A stretch of 64,000 nt of DNA from Diphasiastrum complanatum (lineage: Eukaryota; Streptophyta; Lycopodiopsida; Lycopodiales; Lycopodiaceae). Location of the stretch: positions 1 through 64,000 of the forward strand of contig MU832048.1 of assembly GCA_029204225.1 (NCBI GenBank), given 5' to 3'. The notes beneath the pieces were generated by a model that worked only from the letters and a program-made list of their open reading frames with translations, searched no databases and had not been told where the DNA came from. Of this stretch, positions 34,840 through 47,480 are shown piece by piece. The position numbers and the translations under genes are program-made. How positions within the stretch are numbered: position 1 is the stretch's first letter; the number at the start of each line of letters is the position of its first letter.

Positions 34840-35320
34840 CAACAAAAGCGTGGAAGGGGATGCAAGCAACATTTGAAGTTAAGACTGTAGCAAATCAGCT
34901 TCATTTACGAAAGCAGCTATGCTCTTAAAAATGTCAGAAGGAGAATCTCTGGCAGATCATTTCTTAAAGTTTCAAGCAATTATTGACCAGATGGCTGCAA
35001 TTGGATCAGATATAAAGGAAGATGAAACTCTTGTATCACTGCTTCATAGCCTGCCGGAGTCTTATGTTCAATTCGCCTCCATTTTTGGAAGCATTAGTCA
35101 TACTCATGACATTACAAGCATCAAGGCATCTCTGCTTCAAGAAGAACTAAGGCGCAAATATCTATCCTTTGATGGCTATCACAATGGGCATGACACTGCC
35201 CTTTATGTGGCAAGCAAGAGAAATCCATTCAAGAGCAAGGGAGAGCACAACAAGGAGGAAGGAGCCACGTGCAACTCCTATGTAAGGCCATTTTGCAAAG
35301 TGCTGGAAGAAGGCCTATGA
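34840..35320 (+). pseudogene. Ty1/copia gag (UBN2-type) fragment
   Basis: NTATKAWKGMQATFEVKTVA (34838-34900), one frameshift near 34905-34918, then MLLKMSEGESLADHFLKFQA, IDQMAAIG and LHSLPESYVQFASI, and ASLLQEELRRK. This is the typical copia Gag capsid order (KAWxxLxxxFE, LxDHLxxFxxIxxxLxxxG, LLxSLPxSY). It lacks a recognisable zinc knuckle. Confidence 0.8.
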
Positions 35321-35443
35321 TGAGAAAACAAATCAAGAAATTGCCATGTTAACTGAAGAAGAGGAAATAGTAGTAGCTCTTTAGAATTTAATGATGTATG
35401 TAGCTTCTTGTATGTATCACTAAAATCAGAAATCAAAATTCAC

Positions 35444-35607
35444 AGTCCATGTATAGCTACATAGACCACACACAATGGTGTGTGAAGATGTAGATCTACG
35501 TGTAGGTAAAAGACAGTTTAATCATAGTCCATGTATAGCTGCGTAGACCACACACAAATGGTGTGTGATGCCTTGGAGTCTACATGTAGGTGATAGTAGA
35601 ATTCAGA
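35444..35607. repeat. Two-copy 82-bp tandem repeat with hairpins
   Basis: AGTCCATGTATAGCT starts at 35444 and again at 35526. Each copy carries ACCACACACAATGGTGTGTG-like complementary arms (35466-35484 and 35547-35566). Confidence 0.85.
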
Positions 35608-37279
35608 AAAGAAATATGATGTTTTGTTTGAGGGAGAGTTTGTTGGTGTCAAAAAAGAAAGAAGACGAGGAAAGAGAGAGGGAGAAGGGGAGAGAGGTGA
35701 GATGGAGGTTAGCTCAAATGCTCAATGTCATTGCTTATGGAGAAACCTTAACTAACACAAACAAAAAGCATGGAAGAAATGGAAATAACAAGCAATCACA
35801 ACAATAGCATAAGCAAGAGTGATTAGCAAATGAGGATGCCTGAGCTCTCAAAATAGTAGAGTCTCCTCCTCTCAATTAAGCATTAAAATAGAGTACATGA
35901 GGTGCCTTTTTATAAATGGGGAAGGCCCTTGCCCCAAAATACTATTGCGTTTTCTATTCACTATTCTGTTTTGTAGAGGTTCGTTATGTGATGTTTTATT
36001 TTTCTCTCCCACGTAGTTAATCATTGTCTCACATCTGTGAGCTAGGGTGCTTTGCACATGGGCTGTCATGACATTCATGCAGGATTTCGGCCTTTACATC
36101 ATCATTTTTTGGCACACAAACCTTTCCATTTCGGAAAAGTAACCCATTCCTAGTGGAATAGTCTTTTAATATCTTGTCCTGAGGAGAAATCTTGGAATCC
36201 TGCATTCCAAGCTCATCACTACATCTAGAAGAACCTACCAGGACGTCTAGCCAAATACGACCGAAGTACCTATCGGTCTTATGCAAATCTCTTAAGGATA
36301 GATATAACTCAGATTGGATCTCAGAAAAGCTTAACTGATTAACCTCTCCAATCCGGACATCCACAACACTATTAGAAATACCCTTTCGGTACTCAATGTC
36401 ATAATGAAATTCTTGGAGCATTTTCGACCATCTGGCCTTAAGGTCGACCGCATCGTTAATATACTTTAATACTTGACTATGGTAAACTGGGAGCCATACA
36501 AATAATGTCTCCACACTTTCAGGGCATGAATAACAACAAAAAGCTTCTTGTCGTAGGTGGAATACCGCCTTTTAGCAGGATCTAACTTCTTGCTTTCAAA
36601 TATAGGACTGCACCTATAGCATAGTCACTGACATCCGTCTCAAGTACATACGGCTTGTTAGGATCCACTATGTGTAAAACAGGTGTTGTAGTTACACAGT
36701 ATTTGAGGTTCTCAAAACTATGATTTAACTCTTCAGTCCAACTAACCGGAGGACTGAACTTACTGTGTCGGCTCGTTCTTTTAGCCCCTTTGATGACATT
36801 TGTCAAGGCCAATGCAATTAATGCATAACGCAAGATAATCTATGAAAAAATATTGTAAAGTCCAAGAAGGACTTAACCTCCCGGATGGTTTTAGGAATTG
36901 GCCATTCACGAACTTGTCGGACTATATTTGGGTCAATTTCCAACCCATGGTCCGAAATAACGTGACCGAGATAAAGTAATTTTTTTTGGAAGAAAACACG
37001 TTTGGACTCCTTGGCAAAAAGCTTCTCCTGTCTAAGTAACTTTAAAACAGTCCTGAGATGCTCCTCATGCTCCTCCAAAGTCTTACTATAGATGAGAATA
37101 TTTTCTAAGTACACTATGACAAACTTTACCAGATATGGACGAAGAAGATCGTTCATCATCTGCTGGAAAGTAGCTGGAGCATTTGTCAAGCCAAATAGTA
37201 AAACCAGAAACTCATAACGGCCATATCTTCTTGTACAAGAAACCAACTTCGGATCAACACACCTCTTTCGGCATGTAGT

Positions 37280-37291
37280 GGCTCTGATACC
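37280..37291 (-). other. Primer-binding site (initiator tRNA-Met type)
   Basis: The - strand reads TGGTATCAGAGC, the usual plant retrotransposon PBS, two bases after the LTR end at 37294. Confidence 0.9.
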
Positions 37292-37293
37292 AT

Positions 37294-37734
37294 ATGTTAG
37301 ACTCTCTCTTACCGCAATACCTCCAGGTGCCGGTTAACCACAAGAGACCGAACGATTCACATTCCACCCCGCCATAGGACCTAATCCAGGTCCACCCTCT
37401 GTGCCCTGGCCTGTGACCATATAACGTAAGATCCGATCTCCATCCGAGGCAGTGTCCCATACCACTGCCTAGGCTCTCGGCCATCTCCCGCCTCAAGCTA
37501 GCACGCATTCTGGCCATGTACACACTCTTCATCCACCTCCTGCTAGGTAGATAGGGCAAATGAGTCCTCCTCCCCTTTTATACCTCTAGTGGGAGGCTCC
37601 AAGCCATGCGCACGTTCTAGATGACGACACGTGGCAACCATGCAGGTTCACGAGTCATCGGTCAAGTCAACAGGCCCATTCATCGTCCAGTCTCAAGTTT
37701 AGGTTTGGGACCCAAGGGAGTTGGGTCCCTCACA
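37294..37734 (-). repeat. 441-bp LTR inside gypsy C reverse transcriptase
   Basis: On the - strand it begins TGTGAGGGACCC and ends TCTAACA, i.e. TG...CA ends, followed by a PBS. It has the same GGGACCC...GGGTCCC hairpin at its start as the LTR edges at 2966-2987 and 24346-24367. It separates the RT N-terminal piece (37735 and up) from the RT palm (37246 and down), and the roughly 70-80 RT residues expected in between are missing. Confidence 0.88.
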
Positions 37735-38999
37735 CTAAACCTATACGGTTGTTGGAAGATAGGATGGCTACCAGGTATTAACTCTATCTTATAATCGACT
37801 CTCCGAGTTGAGGCTCTTGCTATTACTTCAACTGATGAAACCATTGAATGAGGGAATACTTTACTTTCTCATAAAATAGAGACATTTTGCTTGTCATTAT
37901 CGTTGAATTCAATAGTTAAGCTATCAAATTTTTGGAAGTAACATTGATAGCCAAAGTTTATGTCTGTGTAAGTTCACGACGTGAAAATTGATTCGCTTGA
38001 TATGTCCTGATAACTCTAGCTCCAAGTTTGGTACCTTGACATCCTAAATTTTGGAATCAGCTCTTGAAACTAAATAAACCATATATCGATGCTCGTTTGC
38101 CTTAGTGGCCACCTTAAGCTTTTGCATATGATGAGAGTTAATGATGTTGTGAGTGCATCCAAAGTATAATATTAGTTTCATGTCTTTCCCTAAGATTTTA
38201 CGCTGAAGGTGCAACTATCCATTAGACCCGAAATATAACATACTAAATTGACATCGACACTTACAAATTTAACCAAATCAATTTGAAGTTTTTTTTGTAA
38301 TTTACTTGAGTAAATCAATAGCCATTGCAACATATGACAACCTATTCCTTCGATTTGGGCAATTCTTCATGAGGTGGGTGCCCTAGCTTTTTACAATGAA
38401 GCAAAGATTTTTTCTCATTGCCCTTATTTTGTCTATCTTTTGATTTTGCAACATTCTTTTTGTTTTTAGGTTTTTTTTAATGGACAACTTCATCAAGTTC
38501 AATAAAAGAGATTAAGGGCACTTTATTCATAAAGTCTGTAAACACTTGGATATACGTATCCAAGCTACGGTTGCCCATGCAACACTCTATTAATCGCTTG
38601 TTAATCTCTAAATCGTCCATGATCATGAAGGCAAACAACAAGGATTGCTCATTGAATTTGGCCCATGTCGTGGGTTTGGGTGTTAGTTCCCTCCACCAAG
38701 AGGCGACCTTTGCCTCAAGATATAGGAGAATCGAGGATATTCTTTTATCCTCAATTACATTGTGAAGTACATTGACCAACGATCAATCCAATCCTCGACC
38801 ACTTTGGATTTCCTACCAACATCTCAAGTTGGTAGCCCAAGTGGTTGGATGTGACACATTGCAATTGGTCAAATAGGTGTTGCAGTTGTTTGTAATTATT
38901 TTCATGGAGTTCTAGTACCGTTTGCCTTTGTTGGTACTATTTTCGACCATTATAAGTTGATATGGTTAAAGACAAGTAATCCAGACCATCAAACTTACT

Positions 39000-40630
39000 A
39001 TCAAGAATGCATGTCTTGGAAAACCCTAATCCTAATAGTAAAGATAGCTAGCATTTGTTAAGTTATAGTTGGACTAACTACCAACACATGATTTCATCAA
39101 GTTTTGTAATGATTCTCGTTACATTTAGTAGAACTTGATGGCACGAAAGTCAATATCTCCACACACACACACTGTTAGAACAAGCCTAAATCAATATTGC
39201 AAGAGCTTTTCAACAATATACTACTTTAGTTGTTAGAATCCCAAAATTATTTTAGAACTCTTGTTTAACAATCCAACCAAATTCGTACAACATATGCCAA
39301 TGGCTTACATACCATTCATGTTTTACCCGATTGTTAAACCATACTAAATAGTTATGAGACTTCAAAAACTAGTAAGTTTTATTCCTTGATCCAAAAACTA
39401 TTACATATAGTTAGGTAATGGACATTAAAATTCAATAAAAGGCGGCTATAGCTTATTAATACCATCAATATTGCAATGTAACAAGCCTAGAAAATTTTAG
39501 GGTTAAGTTGTCTATTTTGAACAACAAAACAAATCTATAGCGTAACCAACCTACTTAGACATTTGTAATCAAAAGTTTTTAAAGATTATCCTTCAATCAA
39601 TACAATGCTATAGTAGCCAGTACAATAAGCTCAATCAGAGCTAAGACGTAGTGTTGACTATCGATTAAGATTAGACCCTTTCTGGCTTGTCAAATTAATG
39701 GCCTTCTCCCTTAAAATATTAGTAGGCAAGGATTGTAAGATTCTAAATCTTGTTAGTAGGTAGTGTTGCTCAGAAGCAAGAGTTTGCTCATGAACCCATT
39801 TCAAAAGCGTTGGATTTCAAACCATGCACCAAGAATTTCAGTGCTGAAGACTCATCAATCTTCTGGCAATTGACAAAAATCTTCCTCCAATATGCAAGAG
39901 TTCATTGTGAAGTGGCGGTTATGGATCTCCACTTTGAAACTCCTTCGAATTTGCCAAGACCTACAGTGGAGTGCCTATTAGCCTTTTATCCGTGGTGGAC
40001 GTGAAATGACTGGATGGATGGGGGAAAGCATGGGGGGAAGCATGGAATGAGATGATAGACATGTCAAAAGAGGGATAGTGATATGTGAGGGGTTCATAGG
40101 AGAGTAGCATGCACTTTTTTGAACTATGAGTTGGTATGAGATATGCATGAACGAGTTTTAGTGCTTTGCAAAGGATCTTTTAGTCAACTCGTCCACGGAT
40201 CAATATTCACAAGCATGAAAAAAATCTTTGTGGGAGTGGATGACGTATTTTGACATGCATGGAGTGCTTTTCTAGCCAAGGGTCAAAGATCAATTTTCTT
40301 GAATATAAGGAGTTCTGGATCACGATGCCCATGCAAGAAGACTTTTCTTGGACAAAGATACAATATATGGTTTAAGGTAGGTGTCATTTGCTTATAAATC
40401 TTGTCCTTACAAAATATGCGTGTTTGTCTTTGGTAATGAATATTGAGGTTGCCACTCCCTCATCATTGTGATGGTGAATCTAGGGTTGATGGTTCCATTC
40501 ATTTATGTGAATCTCAAAGGTCAATTCATGGGGGTTGGATTTGAATGAAATCATTAAGAAATTATAGATTCAAATTCATCGATAAGACGATTTCTATCTT
40601 CTTCTAAATTCCTCATGGATTAGTTCATAT
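39000..40630. other. AT-rich stretch, nothing identified
   Basis: An 84-codon + strand frame at 39750-40004 has no recognised domain and no start or splice context. It is treated as chance or old repeat. Confidence 0.5.
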
Positions 40631-43015
40631 TGGCATGGATGTTTGGTACCACTTTAAAGAGTGTCCTCGTTGAGTGGAACTTGAAGTCCCAATGAGTTAG
40701 AGGGTCCAATCTTAATTGCATCAGCAAGATAAAGTATTCATTTCAAATGCATGAGTGAATCAATGGAGTGTTAGAGTCATATGAGTCCTTAATCATAAAG
40801 AAAGTTTTGAATCTACTAAGGCTATGTCTTAATTAGTCACATTCCCTCTTACACATTAAGTGTTGTTCTCTACAAACATTTTTTTGTTGATTTGCAAAAA
40901 TATTGGATGGTCTTGGAATACGTCTTCTTGCACCCATTTTGTCTCCACGGTAGGATCATTCTTGAACTTCAACAAGTATATGATAGATAGTTTTCCTTTT
41001 CTTCTTGGATTGGTGAACATTTTTTACGATGCATTTCGGTTGAAGCATTTCCTCTTCCCAGTTGTGTCGAGAATTCTTCTTTAGGTTCTTGAGTTGGTGC
41101 TAGTCCAACTTACTTTTTAAACAAACTCATATGGAACTTGTCATAAAACTTCCAATGCGAGAATATCTTCAATTTAGAAGTGGCATTGTTGATGACTTTT
41201 TAAACCTGAAAATGTCCACAAATTTTCATAGCTAATTTAGGATATAGTTTTATTTTATAATACTTATTTCTTAGCTACATTTTGTCAAATTTACAAAAAA
41301 CATGTCCTTTCTTGGTAGCTTACCACCCTCCAACACAAATATGCGTGTTTCATTTGTTGTTTGTGGTCGAGATATGACTAGTTTTTTGTAATCATGAACA
41401 AATGTATCACAAGCATAAAGTGTTTCATTAGTCATAAGCATAGCTAATATTATAAAGTTACTATACACTACCTCAATTGGTGGTTTTGAGGCACATTATC
41501 TCTTAGGTGTTCAATAATGGTTTTGTTGTAACCTTACTTTGTTCTTCTTTTTGAGGGTGAGAATAGGAAGATATTTCAATGTTGTTTCCAAACTATCCAA
41601 CAAAGTTGTTCAGAAGTTATTGGTAGACCTTGTATCCCAATTCGATCCACTAATTCTGGGTGCTCCATGTAACTTAAAGACATGGTGAGTGGAGTGAGTG
41701 ACTACCAGTCCCTTGAGTTTATTCTTTCATGGAATAAATGCCCGTGTTCACTAAATTTGTCAACAATTTTTCAAGTCATTTTCTTGTATGTTCTTGTCCC
41801 AAGTAATATTGAAACAAAATACATGGCAAAGTGTTCCCAAAAAGCACTTGGTATGGGTAAGACATGGAGTAGTCATGGAGTATTTTGCCTTGTTTCATCT
41901 TTGTTTTGCTGGCATGTGGAGCAAGCATTTACAAAATAACAAACGTCTCTTTTACAAAATTGAGAGTGAAGATTGGTAGACTTGTTATATCTTGTAGCAT
42001 TGAGCAATTTGAGTTGCAAACAAAAACTTATGCAATTGAACAAACATGAATGATGCATTTTGGAAAATGCCAAGTCCAACTTCATGATTCATTATTGGAC
42101 CAAAAATGATAAAATTTCAAACACAAATGACAATACTAAAAAACTATTTCAAAGCTTTAGGATGTGGATAATAGACAACTTTTCTTGTGAAAATGTTTAT
42201 TGCACGGTTGGAAGGATAAATATGGGTCCTGTAGTTAAGGCACGCTTAATTAAGCTTGTCAAAGATTTTTTATTCTTTAGTATTCCAACAGAACTTGATT
42301 CAACCTTTTAGTGAGATCATGGAGAGAAAATGCAATTAGAGCATACATTACATGAGTATTTGATAATAGGAATATAGACCTAGGAAGTACTTCATGGTTG
42401 TCTTTAGGGATGATCATTCTAGCGTTGTAGTTATCTTGTTGGGATCCATTTGGATTTTGTTCTTAAAAATCATGTGTCAGATTAGAATTTTTTGGGGAAA
42501 ATCTTCAAGAATCTAAAATAATTATAGATAGACATTTTTGAAGCACATTAGTGAGGGTAGATAATTGCATTGGCTTTGGCAAACAAAACATTGTTGATCA
42601 CAATCACAAAAACAATGTGAGATGTTCTTTAGGCTTCTCACTTTTATTTTTCTTGAAATCTAAAATGTCATCAAAGATAGTGCCAACAACTATGCGATGA
42701 GGTCAAAAAATAGTAACCATCATGCGTATGAGAGTTGTGAGAACATTAGTAAACTCGAAAGGCATAATTATGTAGTCATAAAGTCTTCAAATCTAAAAGT
42801 GCTTTTCTGCACATCTTCTTGAACAACCTTGATTTGATGATATCCATTGATAAATTAATATGGCTACACACATGCATCTTGGAATTTGTCCATAATGTCA
42901 TCAACCCTATGAATAGGAAATTTGATTCTTCAACGTTATCTTATCGAGAGCCCTATGTCCACAAACATGCAAAAACTTTCATCTTTCTTTTGGAATATCA
43001 AAACTATATATTAAT
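40630..43015 (-). mobile_element. Old Ty3/gypsy element D, heavily decayed
   Basis: From right to left on the - strand: RT (KDESFCMFVDIGLSIR, IKFPIHRVDDIMDKFQDACV; 42990-42780), RT end (FDDILDFKKNKSE; MDPNKITTTLE; 42690-42400), integrase zinc-binding region (CKRDVCYFVNACSTCQQNKD; about 41890-41950), core start (IVDKFSEHGHLFHE; 41700-41770), and a split chromodomain-like trace (LTHWDF ... PLNEDTL; 40660-40710). Many stops and shifts. Its RT differs from the A/B/C family. Confidence 0.68.
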
Positions 43016-46000
43016 AAGACCAATTCCTAAATCAATTTTGATTTTGAATCTCTTTTTGTTGTGAATAACTAATTAGATATTCATGCCTATTAGTAGTGCT
43101 TATTGGAATACTATCAATCTTGTGATTTTGTAGTCTTGATTGTAGCAAAACATTTGGCAATCCATCACAAAAAACAAGATGAATATTGAGAAAGTTTGTT
43201 GCAAAAGCATCTTGAGTCTTTAATTTCCATATCACGTTTAATAAAAAGTTAATAAGAACAAATTGCATGTTTTAGAACCTTTTTCGTTTGGGTATGACTA
43301 ATAGTACATTAGATTGCAATTGTGAATAACTAAGGCATAGCCTTAGTAGAGTTGTGTGTGTGTGTGTGTGTGTGTGTGGTGATTGATGATTCTAAGACAT
43401 GATTAATTTGCTTATGCATTTGAGATAGATATTTTATCAAGATTGGACCTTATTACTTGTTATGATATCAAGTTTAATTCAAATGACAATTGAGAATCAA
43501 GAATTGTTGTTGATTTCATATGGTACTAATATGCTGGTATGTGCAGGTATCTGTTAGAGCCTATAGATCTTTGCCAACTAATCTCTATGGTACTAGAAAG
43601 AATTGTATTGTGATTTTGTGTCATGAATTGACTCCAAGATTCTCTTAGAGAACCAAAAATTCAGTTTTTTTTTATGGAATTCTTTTATGAGACCAACAAT
43701 TGGTATTAAATATTTGCATAACAAATTTCCAAAACGGAGGTTTTTTTCATCTTCATATCTTTATGCTTTTCATGTGAATGAATGATGCAACAATGTTTCT
43801 ATATTGAATATTTATTTTTTCACTTTGATTAGTTTTTTTAGGTTAGTTTTTGTGCACATTAAATCATATTTTTACAATTTGAGGGTATCAAGTTGAGTAG
43901 AAGGAGAGAGGGGGTTTTATTAGAGTGAACCTTGAAGTGAGGGGTGGTTAGATAGAGAAAATAGGTAGAAAAAATATTAGAGACATGACAATAGAGAGTA
44001 GGAGAGAAAAAGAGCAGGAGTGGGAGGAAAAAATTCACGACAATGTAGTCAAAATATGGGACTTTCTTCTCCATAATTCATCACTAATAGTGAATGATAC
44101 ATGATGAAAGTGTTTAGGCTTTTTAGAGGTCTAGTATGCCAAAATTGGAATGGTGAAAAGGTAGGGTTTGGCCCTAGATCTCCACCATTGATCAAATCAA
44201 TGGTTTAATTGTACTATTTTGACAATGACCACAATCTTATGAATTGTGTACATAAAACATTATGAAGATGTCATTTGGACTAACTTGGTTCCCTCTCAAT
44301 GATTTTCACACATGTGGCCTCCATTTTGTCAAGCTATAATATTCCATATTTATGCCTCAAATTGATATTCACCAATTTGGACTATTTTTTAGATTCTCCC
44401 TCAAATTCAACTTGATGCCAAAGAATCACCATCCATGCTTATTATAATCGTGATAAGACTTCCTTGATGAAGATTGACTTCCAAGAGTCATGAAGAGCTT
44501 CCTTCCAAACACAAAATTGATTTAGCTCCTCCTTGGAAACATTTCAAAGCTTCCATGCCTTGTTATGATTTTCAAAACTATCCCTACAAAAATAACTAGT
44601 CCAAAACATACTAGTATTTTGCATCATCTCTAAGCATCAAAATAATATGGTTTTTCCAATTTTCTATCATCAACAATGATTAGTCTTACTTAAAACAAAC
44701 TCAAGAGTAAGTAGGTGATAAAACCATTCTCATTGTGGTCTCCTTTTTATCTAAACTTAAAACATATGTTACGTCCAATGATAATTTTCTAAAACCCATA
44801 TCAAGAAATTTAGTCGCCAAGTTTTGCCACAAAACCTCTCTCTTCAAGTGTCAAGGCCTCATACTAGAATTTTGCATGAATTGAAGATTTGAAGCAAAGA
44901 TAGCATTTTGATTTTTACAAATCCATATCCTTAACATATCATGAAGAAAAACATTTTCCTTCATGCCAAAGCTTCGACTAACCAAACAAGATCTTATCAA
45001 AATTCATTTCACCATGTAGAGTGAAAACAATGTCGTCAATATGAAGCAACCATTAGATAACATGATCTTATCAAACTTGAGTCAGAAATGATGAAGATGA
45101 GCATACAAACAAGTCTTTAATATCATCTTGAGTCCATCCAAACCTTTGTAATCATGAAAAATCATGTCCATCATGCACTTGAACTTGAAATTAGTAAATG
45201 TCAAAAACCTTCATTGGAGACCCCTAGGTGCACCAAGAATAGATAGATCACCAAAATGCCTTGCATATCACCTCTTGAATGCTAGTTTGAGTCCATTCAA
45301 ACATTTGTTGATTAGATCCATCCATTCTTGGTAACCACCAAGATCCATGACAAGATCTTCTTCTTGGTTCACACCAAGATCCATCAAACACCTATCAAGA
45401 GTAGAATGCTAAACACTAGGAGGCACCACACCAAGGCTAGAAAACAAAATTTCTTGCTCTTTCTAGGTGCACTCCTTGTGTTAGGTTCTAGATATGTTAA
45501 TGATTCATCCTTATTAACATCTACCAGATCACCAATTTTAGGACTGACTATACAAAATATTTTCTCCCATTTCACTCACATTTTCACTTCTCTCACTTAT
45601 TCGCTTCTCATGAGTAAATTCCTCACTAAGGATGAAATCTCAATAACTAATAACCCATTTCCTTTTTTGGAAAACCACATGTTTTTCTTGTTTTTCCCAT
45701 ACTACAAAGATACTTCTTATAAATATCAAATTCTTACAAAATACATCTTCTAAAAATGTGTACATAACATTTACTAACAAAATTACTCAAAAATTCTATG
45801 TTTTTTTTTTCCTTTCCAAAATATGAAACATGTGATATCTTGCCAATTAAGGCCTCTCTTGGCAACATATTCATAACATACTTAGCATAACCAATATCTT
45901 TACCAAAATAAGAGAAATGGACAAACTCACAAAATAGCTTGTATTTTCTCTCATCTACCTCATCAAAAAATATCCTTAGAGTTTGATAATTGGATACCTC

Positions 46001-46690
46001 TTGTCTTAAAAATGTTTATAAACTTTGTCGCAAAGATATCACTATCATGTAGCTTTTTTCCCTTTGTGTTGATCTCCTTGACGAAGATTTTCACTTTCCA
46101 CACATGAACTTTGTCTTTGGATTGCCATTTTAAAATGAACTTGTTGTATTGCAACAATCATATGCCAAGGATACATCCTCTTTAATAGCGTATTTGTTGT
46201 TACAAATATGTACTAAACATACATTTTCTTAATTTTTTTTTCTATTTTGTCACTACCGAACACAGCCTCTTTGCATAACAACATGCTAAAGATACATCAT
46301 CTTTAGTATCGTGACACAATGAAGAACCTAGTATATATTCATCATTTTTTCATGCACCCATATTAGAAATGATCACTCTTTAGCATTAATGAATCTTTTG
46401 AAATATGACAAAGATGAAATGTAAACAAAACATTATAATACACACGTTGCTTGAGATCTTGAGCTAAACCAAGACTAAACCAAGAGTCTAAATATATCTC
46501 TCCTTTATGATCATCTACACCTTAATCATTTCTTGACACGAAGACTTTTTTAATTTTTTTTTTTCTCTCATGTATGTTTGAGGTACACGCTCCAAAGTTA
46601 CATTCTTTCTCGCTTGTTACAATAATACTATATTTACGTCTCCAATGGAACTCATCCAACTTGAAATTAAAAGAATCACACAAGGTACAT
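43016..46690. other. AT-rich region, no gene recognised
   Basis: It contains a (GT)n tract at 43351-43378 and a 141-codon open + strand frame at 45328-45753 (hydrophobic, low complexity, no domain recognised, confidence that it is a gene about 0.1). The rest appears to be very old repeat sequence. Confidence 0.5.
43351..43378. repeat. (GT)n microsatellite
   Basis: About 14 GT units. Confidence 0.95.
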
Positions 46691-46699
46691 GAATAACCA

Positions 46700-47480
46700 A
46701 ATCACCACCATTCTTGAAAGTGTCATCATTAACATTATTATTATCGTTGCTTTGATTACCACAAGCATTAGTTGTCTACAGTGAACAAATTTACTACCAT
46801 GCAAATATTGAATTTGAGAATTGTTAATGTTACCTTTATGTAAGAAAGTATACCCTTCCATAGTGAACATGATATTTCTTTTCTAACTCTTTTGGCTATG
46901 TCCTTTATATAAAAAGACTTCTTCATTTTCCTTTGAGTTGAATGTTTGATGCTTCCCTCTTGTTTGCATGTTGGCATGTTGAAAATCCTTGCTCACAAAC
47001 CTATTATGCAATTGCTTCAAGGTAGGTACCTTTCCATGACTCTTCAAGGCATTACCCCCTAATTCACAAAGTCTATGTAATGTGTGCCAAGAGCGGCTCC
47101 CTCCAGCTCCATAATGAGTTCATTTGAGACATTCATTTTCATGATATATAAAGCTAATCTTTATTTTTTTTTTCTCATTTCAGTCTTTCTTGTGCTAGTT
47201 GAGACATCTCCTTAACAAACTCAAGTACAATATCATCCAAGTGATGTGTAACTAACAAAGGTTCCATCATATTTCCATATAAAGTAGTTAAAATATGTTA
47301 ATTTATTATTTGCTTTCAAAACAATGTTGTCATCAAGAGCCATCTTGATTATAATGTGAAAAACTAGATCTGAATTTATATTATGCATAGGGCTTAAATC
47401 TTGTTTTTGCAAAAGTACTCTATATAGATCTTGAACACTTCTAAGAGATAATAAAAGATCAATAAGACAAATTTGCAATC
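46700..47480 (-). mobile_element. Possible copia gag remnant
   Basis: The - strand frames suggest VPTLKQLHNRFVSKDFQHAN, RGKHQTFNSKE and a FLYKGHSQKS-like knuckle (46900-46960), in the order of a copia gag C-terminus. No single residue pattern is decisive. It could also be chance. Confidence 0.3.

Larger units (their letters stand above)
34820..36055 (+). mobile_element. Gag-only Ty1/copia derivative with 3' LTR
   Basis: A copia gag piece (below) runs directly into a leader-like repeat zone and a purine-rich TTTGAGGGAGAGT just before TTGTTGGTGTC at about 35638, the likely 3' LTR start. No protease, integrase or RT lies between gag and LTR. The LTR-like part has a TATA-type TTTTATAAATGGG (about 35908-35920). 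It lies inside gypsy C and so is younger than it. Confidence 0.6.
33878..38860 (-). mobile_element. Ty3/gypsy chromovirus C, most complete internal region, interrupted
   Basis: From right to left on the - strand: gag (VEDWIDRWSMYFTM, SYILRQ, then SSILLYLEAKVASWWRELTP; 38850-38477), a broken CCHC knuckle (about 38390), a protease-like segment (FGCTHNIINSHHMQKLKVAT; 38190-38090; the catalytic Asp-Ser-Gly reads Tyr-Phe-Gly), RT start (RRVDYKIELIPGSHPIFQQP; 37745-37805), an intruding LTR plus PBS (37280-37734), RT palm (YGRYEFLVLLFGLTNAPATF and IVYLENILIYSKT; 37246-36840), RNase H (VLETDVSDYAIGAVL), zinc-binding HECHDSPCAKHP (36060-36090). After a copia insertion at about 34820-36055 come integrase remnants (34500-34810) and a chromodomain-like tail (34115-33970). 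Stops and frameshifts show it is dead. The YxDD aspartate pair reads YLEN. Confidence 0.82.

Noticed and set aside
35444-35607. CRISPR-like or miRNA-cluster reading of the repeated hairpins
   Set aside because: Only two units, no spacer logic, plant nuclear context; they belong to a copia derivative.
45328-45753. 141-codon + strand open frame
   Set aside because: Low-complexity, hydrophobic, no domain, no promoter or splice context in AT-rich decayed sequence; likely chance.
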